Origin: Pseudomonadota bacterium
Lineage (GTDB): Bacteria > Pseudomonadota > Gammaproteobacteria > Steroidobacterales > Steroidobacteraceae
Assembly: GCA_023433465.1 (NCBI GenBank)
Contig: JAEZCR010000043.1
Location: 1 to 18,811 of the forward strand
Length of the DNA stretch: 18,811 nt
Direction of reading: 5' to 3'
The notes beneath the pieces are model-generated. The model had not been told where the DNA came from. It worked only from the letters and a program-made list of their open reading frames with translations, and made no database searches. A program made the translations under genes and the position numbers. Below are positions 7,330 through 14,366 of this stretch, piece by piece. How positions within the stretch are numbered: the first letter of the stretch is position 1; the number at the start of each line of letters is the position of its first letter.

Positions 7330-8073
7330 ATGAGTTACCGGGCGGGATTTCTGCGCGAGCGTGCGTTGGCATTGTTCCTCGACGTCGACGGCACGCTGCT
7401 CGAACTGGCGGCGACGCCGGATCGTGTTCGCGTGCCCGCCGCCCTGCGTAATACGTTGCGGCTCGCATGCGAGCGCGAACATGGAGCGCTCGCGTTGCTG
7501 AGCGGACGATCGATCGCGGAGCTCGACGAGTTGTTCGCGCCCTGCCGGTTCGTGGCCTCCGGCAAACACGGACTTGAAGTGCGACTGCCTTCGGGAGACG
7601 TGGTCCGGCCCGAGTTCGACCCGGCCGTGCTCGACCGCGCGCGCCGATGGTTAGGTTCGCTGGCGCAGGAAAACCGCGGACTGTTGTTCGAGGACAAGGG
7701 TCCGGCCCTCGCCATGCACTTCAGGCTCGCGCCTCGCATGGCGCCCGAAGTGAGCGCCGTGATGACCGAGCTCGTGGAGGAGCTCGGTGACGAGTTCGTA
7801 CTTCGACCCGGAAAGTGCGTGCTCGAGATCATGCCGCGCGGATTCTCCGAGCGCAGCGCCATCGAACTGCTCATGCAGCAGAAGGAATTCGCTGGCCGCA
7901 CTCCCACGTTCGTCGGCGACGATCCGACCGACGAAGTCGGCTTCGAGGCCGTCAACGAAATGGGCGGTCACAGCATTCGCGTCGGCGATCTCGCCGAGAC
8001 AGCCGCGCGCTTTCGATTCAGCAATCCGGCGACCGTCGTCGCCTGGTTGAGGGACCGTAATCTGAATCGCTGA
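7330..8073 (+). CDS. otsB: Trehalose-phosphatase (OtsB-like HAD phosphatase)
   Basis: This 247-residue soluble phosphatase of the HAD superfamily dephosphorylates trehalose 6-phosphate to trehalose. Motif I is LDVDGTL (Asp18 nucleophile, Asp20 acid/base). Motif II is LLSGR (Ser58). The GKHG segment (78-81) and the EDKG-x4-HF block (121-131) are typical of OtsB. The final motif is VGDDPTDE (195-202) with Asp197, Asp198 and Asp201 binding magnesium. The length matches the single-domain bacterial enzyme. The trehalose-6-phosphate synthase gene otsA, which often sits beside otsB, is not in this window; the downstream neighbour is convergent and unrelated. No clear ribosome binding site is seen before the ATG at 7330, but the next ATG would destroy the active site. 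Activity on another sugar phosphate is possible. Confidence 0.9.
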   Translation: MSYRAGFLRERALALFLDVDGTLLELAATPDRVRVPAALRNTLRLACEREHGALALLSGRSIAELDELFAPCRFVASGKHGLEVRLPSGDVVRPEFDPAVLDRARRWLGSLAQENRGLLFEDKGPALAMHFRLAPRMAPEVSAVMTELVEELGDEFVLRPGKCVLEIMPRGFSERSAIELLMQQKEFAGRTPTFVGDDPTDEVGFEAVNEMGGHSIRVGDLAETAARFRFSNPATVVAWLRDRNLNR

Positions 8074-8083
8074 CTGTGGCGCG

Positions 8084-9574
8084 TCACCGCGTTGCGAAGG
8101 CAAACACCCTGCCATCGAGATCGGCGGCATAGACGACGCCGTTCGCGATTACCGGCGATGCGCCGAAGCCCCACGCGCCATTCTTCGCGCGCTCTTCGGA
8201 CGGCGGGTCCAGGTAAATCCAGCGCAGCGCGCCGCTCTGTGGTTCGAGCGCGATGAGCGAGCCCGCGCGCGAGCCTGGATAGGCGCCCTGGCCCGCGGTG
8301 CCCGCGATCACCACGTCGTCATTCACCGCGGGCCGTTGCCAGGAAAATCCCGGCACCGCGGATTTCCAGCGCGGCGCGCCGTCGGCGAGATCGAACGCGT
8401 AGACATTCGTCGCGTCCGAGGAGCCGGTGTAGACCACGCCGTCGCGGACAACCGGCGGCGATTCGATCCATGAGAACCAGTAGTAGCGTTTCCAGAGTTC
8501 CCGGCCGCTGGCCGCGTCGAGCGCGATCAGGTCGTAGCTGCGGCTGCCGATCAACACGCGATCGCCGGCGACGACGACATCACCCGGCACCGCGAGCTTC
8601 GCGTCGTAGGTCCAGCGCGGCTTGCCATCGCGCGCCGACACCGCCTGAACCTTGCCGTCGTACGCGGCGAAGATCACGTCGTCGCCGTGGAGTGCGGGCG
8701 TCGCCGTCATGATGTCGCCCGCGGCGACGCGCCAGCGCTCGCGGCCGGTAGCGAGGTCGAGCGCGTAGAGGTTCTTGTCGCGGCTCGCAACGTAGAGCGT
8801 CTTCGCATCGGCGACGACGCTGGAGGCATAACGATCCCAGCGAGTTTTCTCCTGGTTGGTCGGGATGCGCGGTTCGCTGCCGTGGTCGATGCGCGCGCGC
8901 CAGGCCTCTGCGCCGGTTCGCTTGTCGAGCTTGTATAGATAGCCCGAGTCGGATGCGACGTAGACGTGTTCGCCGAGCACCTTGGGCTGCGCGCGGATGG
9001 GCTCGCCGGTTTCGAACTTCCAGCGCACCTTGCCCGTGCGCTCCAGAGCGTTCAGATCGCCGCGCTCGTTGCCGATGAAGAGCAGGCTGGTTGCGTCGTC
9101 ACGCTCGAGTCCGGCCCAGACCGCGGCGCCGGTGTCGAACGACCAGATGAGCTTCGGCCGTGCGGCTGAAGTTCTCCACTCGCGCGCGGCCGGACGCTCG
9201 AAGACTTCGCCGCGCTTGAACTCGATCGGGATGTCGTAGACGGGCGCGGCGTCGGCGGGCACATGGCCGCGCAGGGTTTGCGCCTCTGCATCCCACGTCA
9301 ACGGGAAGGCCAGGCCCTTGGTGCTGATCGAGTTGCCGTCGATCGCGACTTCTCCGAGGTTGATGTCGTAGGCGGCGATGGCGATGAGGGAAACATGTGC
9401 TTCCTGTTTGCCGTCTTTCTCCAGGAATTGCAGGGCGACCGGTGATGATTCGCCTCCGTGAGAGGGGTTGGCGGACCACCAGCCTGCGAGGTCGGAGAAA
9501 CGGAGCTCGGATTGCGCCAGGGCAGGAAATGAGAGTGCGAATAGCAGGAGCGGGAGAAGGGTCTTGTTCTTCAT
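8084..9574 (-). CDS. Secreted PQQ-type beta-propeller repeat protein
   Basis: This 496-residue exported protein starts with a clear signal peptide (residues 1-20, cleavage at ALA-Q). Residues 22-130 form a beta-rich domain of unknown family. From about 140 to the end there are repeated blades with the pattern strand, G-x-(V/L)-x-ALD-x-x-(T/S)G-x-x-x-W, for example YKLDKRTGAEAW, YALDLATGRERW, IALDAASGRELW, YAFDLADGAPRW and IALEPQSGALRW. These are PQQ-like propeller repeats as in BamB and quinoprotein dehydrogenases. The haem-binding CxxCH motif is absent and no dehydrogenase disulfide pair is visible, so a periplasmic scaffold or binding role is more likely than catalysis. It is not followed or preceded by bamA or der, so it is not BamB by context. 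It is convergent to otsB with a ten-base gap and lies 95 bases downstream of the alcohol dehydrogenase. Confidence 0.85.
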   Translation of the reverse strand: MKNKTLLPLLLFALSFPALAQSELRFSDLAGWWSANPSHGGESSPVALQFLEKDGKQEAHVSLIAIAAYDINLGEVAIDGNSISTKGLAFPLTWDAEAQTLRGHVPADAAPVYDIPIEFKRGEVFERPAAREWRTSAARPKLIWSFDTGAAVWAGLERDDATSLLFIGNERGDLNALERTGKVRWKFETGEPIRAQPKVLGEHVYVASDSGYLYKLDKRTGAEAWRARIDHGSEPRIPTNQEKTRWDRYASSVVADAKTLYVASRDKNLYALDLATGRERWRVAAGDIMTATPALHGDDVIFAAYDGKVQAVSARDGKPRWTYDAKLAVPGDVVVAGDRVLIGSRSYDLIALDAASGRELWKRYYWFSWIESPPVVRDGVVYTGSSDATNVYAFDLADGAPRWKSAVPGFSWQRPAVNDDVVIAGTAGQGAYPGSRAGSLIALEPQSGALRWIYLDPPSEERAKNGAWGFGASPVIANGVVYAADLDGRVFAFATR

Positions 9575-9605
9575 GGGAGCGAACGCTGGCGATGTCCCAT
9601 CAAGA

Positions 9606-9628
9606 TGTCAACGTTCCAGCCGGAACGT
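9606..9628 (-). promoter_or_regulatory. Inverted repeat abutting a perfect -35 box, upstream of the beta-propeller gene
   Basis: A perfect seven-base dyad, ACGTTCC and GGAACGT around AGCC (9611-9628), lies in the 95-base gap between the alcohol dehydrogenase stop and the beta-propeller start. Read on the minus strand it runs directly into TTGACA (9611-9606), a perfect -35 hexamer. The matching -10 position (9588-9583, CAGCGT) is poor, so the promoter is weak or activator-dependent. No U tract follows the stem, which argues against a terminator for the dehydrogenase. Confidence 0.35.
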
Positions 9629-9669
9629 AGTTGGCAACCACGTTGCGGCAACGGCTGAGACCTCGCGCC

Positions 9670-10692
9670 TCAGTGAGAAACCTGCAGCAGCGCCTTGATC
9701 GCGCGTCGCTCGTCCATCGCGCGATACCCCTCCGCGACCTGCTCGAGCGGCAGCGTCAGGTCGAACACGCCACCCGGATCCATCTTCCCGCCTTCCACCA
9801 GCTCGATCAGCTTCGGTAGATAGCGCCGAACGGGCGCGGGTCCGCCGTGCAGGCGCACGTGCGTCGAGAAGAGTTGCGCGCCGTCGAAGTTCACGCCGTG
9901 CGGCACGCCGACATACGAAACATGGCCGCCGCGCCGCGCCGAGCCGATCGCCTGTGTCATCGACAACTGTGTGCCCACGCACTCCATCACCGAATCTGCG
10001 CCGATCCCGCGCGTGAGGTCCTGGACGCGCGCCACGCCTTCTTCGCCGCGCTCGGTCACGATATCCGTCGCGCCATATTGCCGCGCGAGCTTTTGTCGCT
10101 TCTCGTGGCGGCTGAAGACGATGATCCGCTCCGCGCCCATCATCCTGGCCGACAGCACACCTAACAATCCGACCGCGCCATCACCCACCACCACGGTCGT
10201 CTTTCCGGGCCCCACGTTCGCTGCGTCGGCGGCAAACCAGCCGGTGCCCATCACGTCGGAAAGCGTGAGCATCGCGGGAATCATCTCGCGCGAAGGATTC
10301 GCGCTGGTCGGCACCAGGGTCCCGTCCGCCAGCGGAACGCGCAGATACGGCGCCTGCGCCTTGTTGAAGAATCCGCCCTGCACGCAGCCCGATTGATAAC
10401 CCGCCCGGCAATTCGGACACGTGTTGTCCGAGAACGCGAACGCGCCGATGACGAATTGGCCAGGCTTGACCGTTTTGACGTCGCGCCCGACTTCCTCCAC
10501 GACGCCGCAATATTCGTGACCCATCGTCCTGGGGTCATCACCCGCCCGGGCGCCGCGGTACGGCCAGAGATCCGACCCGCATACGCAGCTCGCCGACAGT
10601 CGGACGATGGCGTCCGTCGGCTGCTCCAATTTGGGGTCGGGACGTTCTTCCAGGCGCACATCGTGGTGCGCGTACAGCACAGCGGCTTTCAT
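9670..10692 (-). CDS. Zinc-dependent alcohol dehydrogenase (medium-chain MDR family)
   Basis: This 340-residue cytoplasmic oxidoreductase interconverts alcohols and aldehydes or ketones with NAD(P). Catalytic zinc ligands are Cys38 in CVCGSD and His59-Glu60 in the GHEYCGVVEEVG motif. A shortened structural zinc loop has Cys92, Cys95 and Cys103 (CPNCRAGYQSGC), the form seen in one bacterial MDR subgroup. The Rossmann signature is VVGDGAVGLLG (168-178). The second strand ends in FSRHEKRQ (193-200) with no acidic residue, which favours NADP over NAD by general rule. I start at ATG 10692, where the MKAAVLY family N-terminus begins; the frame is open to 11040 but that part is not protein-like and overlaps the receptor gene. 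It is divergent from the TonB receptor with an 88-base gap. The substrate is unknown. Confidence 0.92.
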   Translation of the reverse strand: MKAAVLYAHHDVRLEERPDPKLEQPTDAIVRLSASCVCGSDLWPYRGARAGDDPRTMGHEYCGVVEEVGRDVKTVKPGQFVIGAFAFSDNTCPNCRAGYQSGCVQGGFFNKAQAPYLRVPLADGTLVPTSANPSREMIPAMLTLSDVMGTGWFAADAANVGPGKTTVVVGDGAVGLLGVLSARMMGAERIIVFSRHEKRQKLARQYGATDIVTERGEEGVARVQDLTRGIGADSVMECVGTQLSMTQAIGSARRGGHVSYVGVPHGVNFDGAQLFSTHVRLHGGPAPVRRYLPKLIELVEGGKMDPGGVFDLTLPLEQVAEGYRAMDERRAIKALLQVSH

Positions 10693-10724
10693 CCGCGCAT
10701 TGAAGTTCAGCCCGGCGATTTTGG

Positions 10725-10753
10725 ATGTCAGCTTCCTGAACGAGAGATATGCT
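10725..10753 (+). promoter_or_regulatory. Candidate promoter for the TonB-dependent receptor
   Basis: ATGTCA (10725-10730) and TATGCT (10748-10753) each match the sigma-70 consensus at four of six positions and have an optimal 17-base spacer. Transcription would begin near 10760, giving a leader of about 20 bases that contains the AGGGAA ribosome binding site at 10771-10776. This is a moderate match in the right place, not proof. Confidence 0.35.
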
Positions 10754-10780
10754 CCGTCGATCTGCCAATCAGGGAACGAT

Positions 10781-13003
10781 ATGAACAAGCAGAAGAAAAG
10801 CATTCCATTGTGCGGTGCATCCACGATCGTGCTGAGCGCCGCCGTCCTACTAGCGGGTACTGCTGCGGCGCAGGAACCACAAGGCCAACTCGAAGAAGTC
10901 GTCGTCACCGCCGAGCGTCGCGCCGAGAACATCCGCGACGTGCCGAGTTCGATCTCGACGGTGAGCCGCGCCGATCTCGACGTGCTCGCGACCGGCGGCC
11001 AGGACGTGCGGCTCCTCGCAGCGCGCGTGCCGAGCCTCAACGTCGAATCTTCGTTCGGCCGCGCATTCCCGCGCTTCTACATTCGCGGTTACGGCAACAG
11101 CGACTTCCGGCTGAACGCCTCGCAGCCGGTCTCGCTCATCTACGACGACGTCGTGCAGGAGAATCCCATCCTCAAGGGATTCCCCATCTTCGATCTCGAC
11201 CAGGTCGAGGTGCTGCGCGGACCTCAAGGCACCCTCTTCGGCCGCAACACGCCCGGCGGCGTGGTCAAGTTCGACTCCATACGGCCGCAGTCCGACTTCG
11301 GCGGATACGTCAACATCTCCGATGCCACGTACAACACGATGAACCTCGAGGGCGCGATCAACATCCCGTTCGGCGAAGGCTGGGCGGTGCGCGTCTCGGG
11401 CCTCTATCAACACCGCGACGATTTCGTCGGCAATGCGCTCACCGGCGAGGATGACATTTACGAGGGCTACGACGATCGCGCGGCGCGCGTGCAGCTGAAG
11501 TACGAACGCGGCGACACGTTCAGCGCGTTGTTCAACGCGCACATGCGCAACCTCGACGGCACGGCGCGCCTGTTCCGCGCCAACATCATCCAGTCCGGAA
11601 GCAACGACCTGATCGACGACTTCGACCAGGACTGGATTTCCGTCGACGGCCAGAATCGCCAGGAGCTCGACATCCTCGGCGGCAGCGTCCAGTTGCGCTG
11701 GAATTTCGGCGCCGTGGCGCTGTATTCGATCACCGGGTACGAATCCCTCGAAGCCTACAGTCGCGGCGACATCGACGGCGGTTACGGCTGCGGTTTCTGC
11801 AGTCTGCCGAACGGCCCGGGGTTCATCCCGTTCCCGAGCGAAACCGCGGACGGCATTCCCACGCTCGACCAGATCACGCAGGAAATCCGCCTCGAATCGC
11901 AATCGACCGGCGCCTTCAACTGGCAGGCGGGCGTGTACTACTTCGACGAGGACTACGATACCGAATTCTTCTCGTACGACAGCCTGGCCGGCGGCGTGCA
12001 GAACCAATACCTGCGCGCGAACCAGGCCAATACGGCGTGGGCGCTGTTCGGATCGATCAACTACAGGTTCTCCGACGCGTTCGAGTTGCGCGCCGGCGTC
12101 CGCTACACGAACGACGAGAAGGATTTCGTGACGGGCGCGCCGGTGGGATTCACGTTCCCCGATCCCTCGCTACCGACCACCGCGAGCCTGAGCGACGACA
12201 ACGTGAGCTGGGATCTTTCCGGTACGTTCTCGGTGACTGACGCGGTCAATTTGTACGCACGCGTGGCGACCGGCTTCCGCGGCGCGAGCGTGCAGCCGGC
12301 GGGGCCGTTCGGCAATCAGTCCGTGGCCGAGCCGGAAACCAACACGTCGTACGAGGTCGGCGTGAAGGCGGACATGATGGACCGCATGGCGAGCGTCTAC
12401 TTCAATCTCTTCTACTACGAGGTGGAGGACCAGCAACTCACGGCCGTGGGCGGCGCCAGCAACGCGGTGCGACTGTTGAACGCGGACAAGACCGTGGGCA
12501 AGGGCGCCGAGCTCGACGTGCAGGCCTACCTGACGCCCCAACTATTGATGACGCTGGGCGCGAGCTACAACGACACCGAGATCCAGGACTCTGGTATCTC
12601 CGTGGGCACCTGCTTCGCCTGCACGGTCACCGATCCCATAGTGGGTGGTTTGGCCGTCATCGACGGGAACCGCCTGCCGCAGGCGCCCGAGTGGATAGCC
12701 AGCCTCACGCTGCGTTATGGCGTTCCCGTCGGGAACGGCGAATTGTTCGCGTACACCGACTGGTCGTATCGCAGCGAAGTGGACTTCTTCCTGTACGAGT
12801 CGATCGAGTTCACCGGCAAGGAATTCCTCGAAGTGGGTCTGCGCCTCGGGTACAACTGGGGCGGCGGCAAGTACGAGGCCGCGCTGTTCGGCCGCAACAT
12901 CACGGACGAGGAAGTCGCGGTGGGCGCGATCGACTTCAACAATCTCACCGGCTTCCTCAACGAGCCGCGCATCTGGGGCGCGCAGTTCAAGGCGAGATTC
13001 TGA
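10781..13003 (+). CDS. TonB-dependent outer-membrane receptor
   Basis: This 740-residue outer-membrane beta-barrel takes up a bulky nutrient with energy from TonB-ExbBD. The signal peptide is residues 1-30 (cleavage at AAA-Q). The TonB box is in LEEVVVTAERR (37-47). The plug domain runs to about residue 165 and includes RFYIRGYG (98-105), the VEVLRGPQGTLFGRNTPGG signature (142-160) and GGVVKF. The barrel ends in KARF with a C-terminal phenylalanine, as outer-membrane proteins require. I chose ATG 10781 because AGGGAA (10771-10776) precedes it and the signal peptide starts there; the frame is open from 10607 without support. The length and plug type match receptors common in sphingomonads and Steroidobacter relatives, but the ligand is unknown. 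The nearest partner is the divergent alcohol dehydrogenase. No FecR or sigma-factor gene is adjacent. Confidence 0.93.
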   Translation: MNKQKKSIPLCGASTIVLSAAVLLAGTAAAQEPQGQLEEVVVTAERRAENIRDVPSSISTVSRADLDVLATGGQDVRLLAARVPSLNVESSFGRAFPRFYIRGYGNSDFRLNASQPVSLIYDDVVQENPILKGFPIFDLDQVEVLRGPQGTLFGRNTPGGVVKFDSIRPQSDFGGYVNISDATYNTMNLEGAINIPFGEGWAVRVSGLYQHRDDFVGNALTGEDDIYEGYDDRAARVQLKYERGDTFSALFNAHMRNLDGTARLFRANIIQSGSNDLIDDFDQDWISVDGQNRQELDILGGSVQLRWNFGAVALYSITGYESLEAYSRGDIDGGYGCGFCSLPNGPGFIPFPSETADGIPTLDQITQEIRLESQSTGAFNWQAGVYYFDEDYDTEFFSYDSLAGGVQNQYLRANQANTAWALFGSINYRFSDAFELRAGVRYTNDEKDFVTGAPVGFTFPDPSLPTTASLSDDNVSWDLSGTFSVTDAVNLYARVATGFRGASVQPAGPFGNQSVAEPETNTSYEVGVKADMMDRMASVYFNLFYYEVEDQQLTAVGGASNAVRLLNADKTVGKGAELDVQAYLTPQLLMTLGASYNDTEIQDSGISVGTCFACTVTDPIVGGLAVIDGNRLPQAPEWIASLTLRYGVPVGNGELFAYTDWSYRSEVDFFLYESIEFTGKEFLEVGLRLGYNWGGGKYEAALFGRNITDEEVAVGAIDFNNLTGFLNEPRIWGAQFKARF

Positions 13004-13025
13004 GCTTTACCGGACGCCCTTCCAT

Positions 13026-13048
13026 GTGTCACAGTATCGATGTGACAC
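13026..13048. promoter_or_regulatory. Perfect inverted repeat, likely GntR operator
   Basis: GTGTCACA (13026-13033) and TGTGACAC (13041-13048) form a perfect eight-base dyad around a seven-base spacer. It lies in the 55-base gap after the receptor gene and ends two bases before the GGAGGG ribosome binding site of the GntR gene. Dyads with outer GT and AC are the general form of GntR-family operators, and YtrA-type regulators commonly bind in front of their own operon. Autorepression of the regulator-ABC-permease operon is the simplest reading. Confidence 0.7.
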
Positions 13049-13058
13049 TGGAGGGCGC

Positions 13059-13460
13059 ATGGTCCCGTTCAAGCTCAAACTGGTTCCCGGCGAGTCGATC
13101 TTCGACCAGGTCTGCTTCGCGGCCGTCAAATCCATCCTGGCCGGCGAATTGAAGCCCGGGGAAGCCTTTCCTTCCGTTCGCTCGCTCGCGCTCGACCTCA
13201 AGATCCACCCCAACACCGCTCACAAGGTGGTGCAGCACCTGATCCAGGAACGCTGGCTGGTCGCGCAGCCGGGCGTGGGAACCGTCGTGGCGCAGCCGCC
13301 GAAGGCGCGCTCGGGCGATCGCAAGCGGTTGCTCGAGGACGAGGTGGAGAAGCTCGTCGTGGAGGCCATGCGTGTCGGGGCGAGCCTGGACGAAGTTCAA
13401 CACGCCGTCGAAGACACGTGGACGGAGTTGCGCGGGCTCAACGTCAAGTCCGTTGGTTGA
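13059..13460 (+). CDS. GntR family transcriptional regulator, YtrA subfamily
   Basis: This 133-residue DNA-binding regulator has a winged helix-turn-helix over residues 10-78: SIFDQVCFAAVKSILAGELK, then the GEAFPSVRSLA turn and the recognition helix IHPNTAHKVVQHL (49-61), then the wing with PGVGTVVA. The remaining 55 residues are a short helical dimerisation tail, too small for a FadR or HutC ligand domain, which defines the YtrA subfamily. I start at ATG 13059 with GGAGGG at 13050-13055; the frame is open from 12717 inside the receptor gene without support. Six bases separate its stop from the ABC ATPase, so the three genes form one operon. YtrA regulators generally repress adjacent ABC transporter genes; the dyad at 13026-13048 is its probable site. 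The inducer is unknown. Confidence 0.92.
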   Translation: MVPFKLKLVPGESIFDQVCFAAVKSILAGELKPGEAFPSVRSLALDLKIHPNTAHKVVQHLIQERWLVAQPGVGTVVAQPPKARSGDRKRLLEDEVEKLVVEAMRVGASLDEVQHAVEDTWTELRGLNVKSVG

Positions 13461-13466
13461 GGCCGA

Positions 13467-14366
13467 ATGATCATCGAGACACGCGGCCTCTCGAAGAGGT
13501 TCGGACGCTTCGAGGCGCTCGAAGAGCTGAGCCTGCAGGTGCCGGAGGGCTCGGTCTTCGCCCTCATCGGGCCCAATGGCGCGGGCAAGTCGACCACAAT
13601 CCGCCTGCTGATGAACATCCTGCGCGCGGACCGCGGCGACGCCACCGTGCTCGGCACGCCCTCGCATCGGCTGGCGCCGCAGGACTTCGAACGGATCGGC
13701 TACGTGTCGGAAAGCCAGAAACTTCCGTCCGCCCTCTCGCTCGCTCACTACTTCGAATACCTGCGCGCGCTCTACCTTTCGTGGGATCGCGAGCTCGAAG
13801 CGCACCTGCGCCGGCAGTTCGAGCTACCTCCCTCGCGGAAGATCGGGCATCTCTCGCACGGCATGCGCATGAAGGCCCTGCTGGTGGGCGCCCTCGCCTT
13901 CCGCCCCAAACTACTCGTGCTCGACGAGCCGTTGAGCGGCCTCGATACGCTCGTGCGCGACGAGGTCGTCGACGGCCTGCTGCAACAGGCCGCCGACACC
14001 ACGATCCTGATCTCCTCGCACGAACTGTCCGAGATCGAGAGTTTCACCACCCACGTCGCGTTCATGCAGAACGGACGACTGCTGCTGCAGGAGGACATCG
14101 AAAGCCTGCATTCGCGCTTTCGCGAGGTGCGCGTCACGCTGTCGGCCATCAAGGAGCTGCCACGGCAGGTGCCGCAAGAGTGGCTGCTACCCGAGATCGA
14201 AGGTCACCGGCTGCGTTTCGTCGCATCCCACTACCAGGATGACCCGGCGATGTTCCGCGAGCTCGCGCGGCACTTCGGCGCCGTGCAGATGGAATGCGAG
14301 CCGATGTCGTTGCGCGGCATCGCCAACGCGCTCATGCAGCAGCGCAAGCGGAATCTACGGGCATGA
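13467..14366 (+). CDS. ABC transporter ATP-binding protein (YtrB-like)
   Basis: This 299-residue cytoplasmic ATPase powers the permease encoded next to it. Walker A is GPNGAGKS (35-42), the Q-loop glutamine is Gln84, the signature is LSHGM (129-133), Walker B is LLVLDEP (149-155), the D-loop is SGLD (157-160) and the switch histidine is His185. The LS-x-GM form in place of LSGGQ is common in YtrB-like ATPases of small exporters. Residues beyond about 215 are a C-terminal extension of unassigned function. Its ATG is six bases after the GntR stop, with TTGAGG across that stop as a likely ribosome binding site. Its TGA overlaps the ATG of the permease-hydrolase gene, so translation is coupled. 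One ATPase gene and one permease gene suggest a complex of two copies of each. Confidence 0.93.
   Translation: MIIETRGLSKRFGRFEALEELSLQVPEGSVFALIGPNGAGKSTTIRLLMNILRADRGDATVLGTPSHRLAPQDFERIGYVSESQKLPSALSLAHYFEYLRALYLSWDRELEAHLRRQFELPPSRKIGHLSHGMRMKALLVGALAFRPKLLVLDEPLSGLDTLVRDEVVDGLLQQAADTTILISSHELSEIESFTTHVAFMQNGRLLLQEDIESLHSRFREVRVTLSAIKELPRQVPQEWLLPEIEGHRLRFVASHYQDDPAMFRELARHFGAVQMECEPMSLRGIANALMQQRKRNLRA

Noticed and set aside
10607..10780. Upstream extension of the TonB receptor
   Set aside because: It overlaps the divergent alcohol dehydrogenase start; the signal peptide and AGGGAA site both point to 10781.
10693..11040. Upstream extension of the alcohol dehydrogenase by 116 residues
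   Set aside because: The translation is low in complexity, lies antisense to the receptor gene, and the family N-terminus (MKAAVLY) begins at 10692.
13851..13865. LSHGM in place of LSGGQ in the ABC ATPase as a broken signature
   Set aside because: YtrB-like ATPases commonly carry an LS-x-GM form, and all other motifs are intact, so it is unlikely to be a defect.
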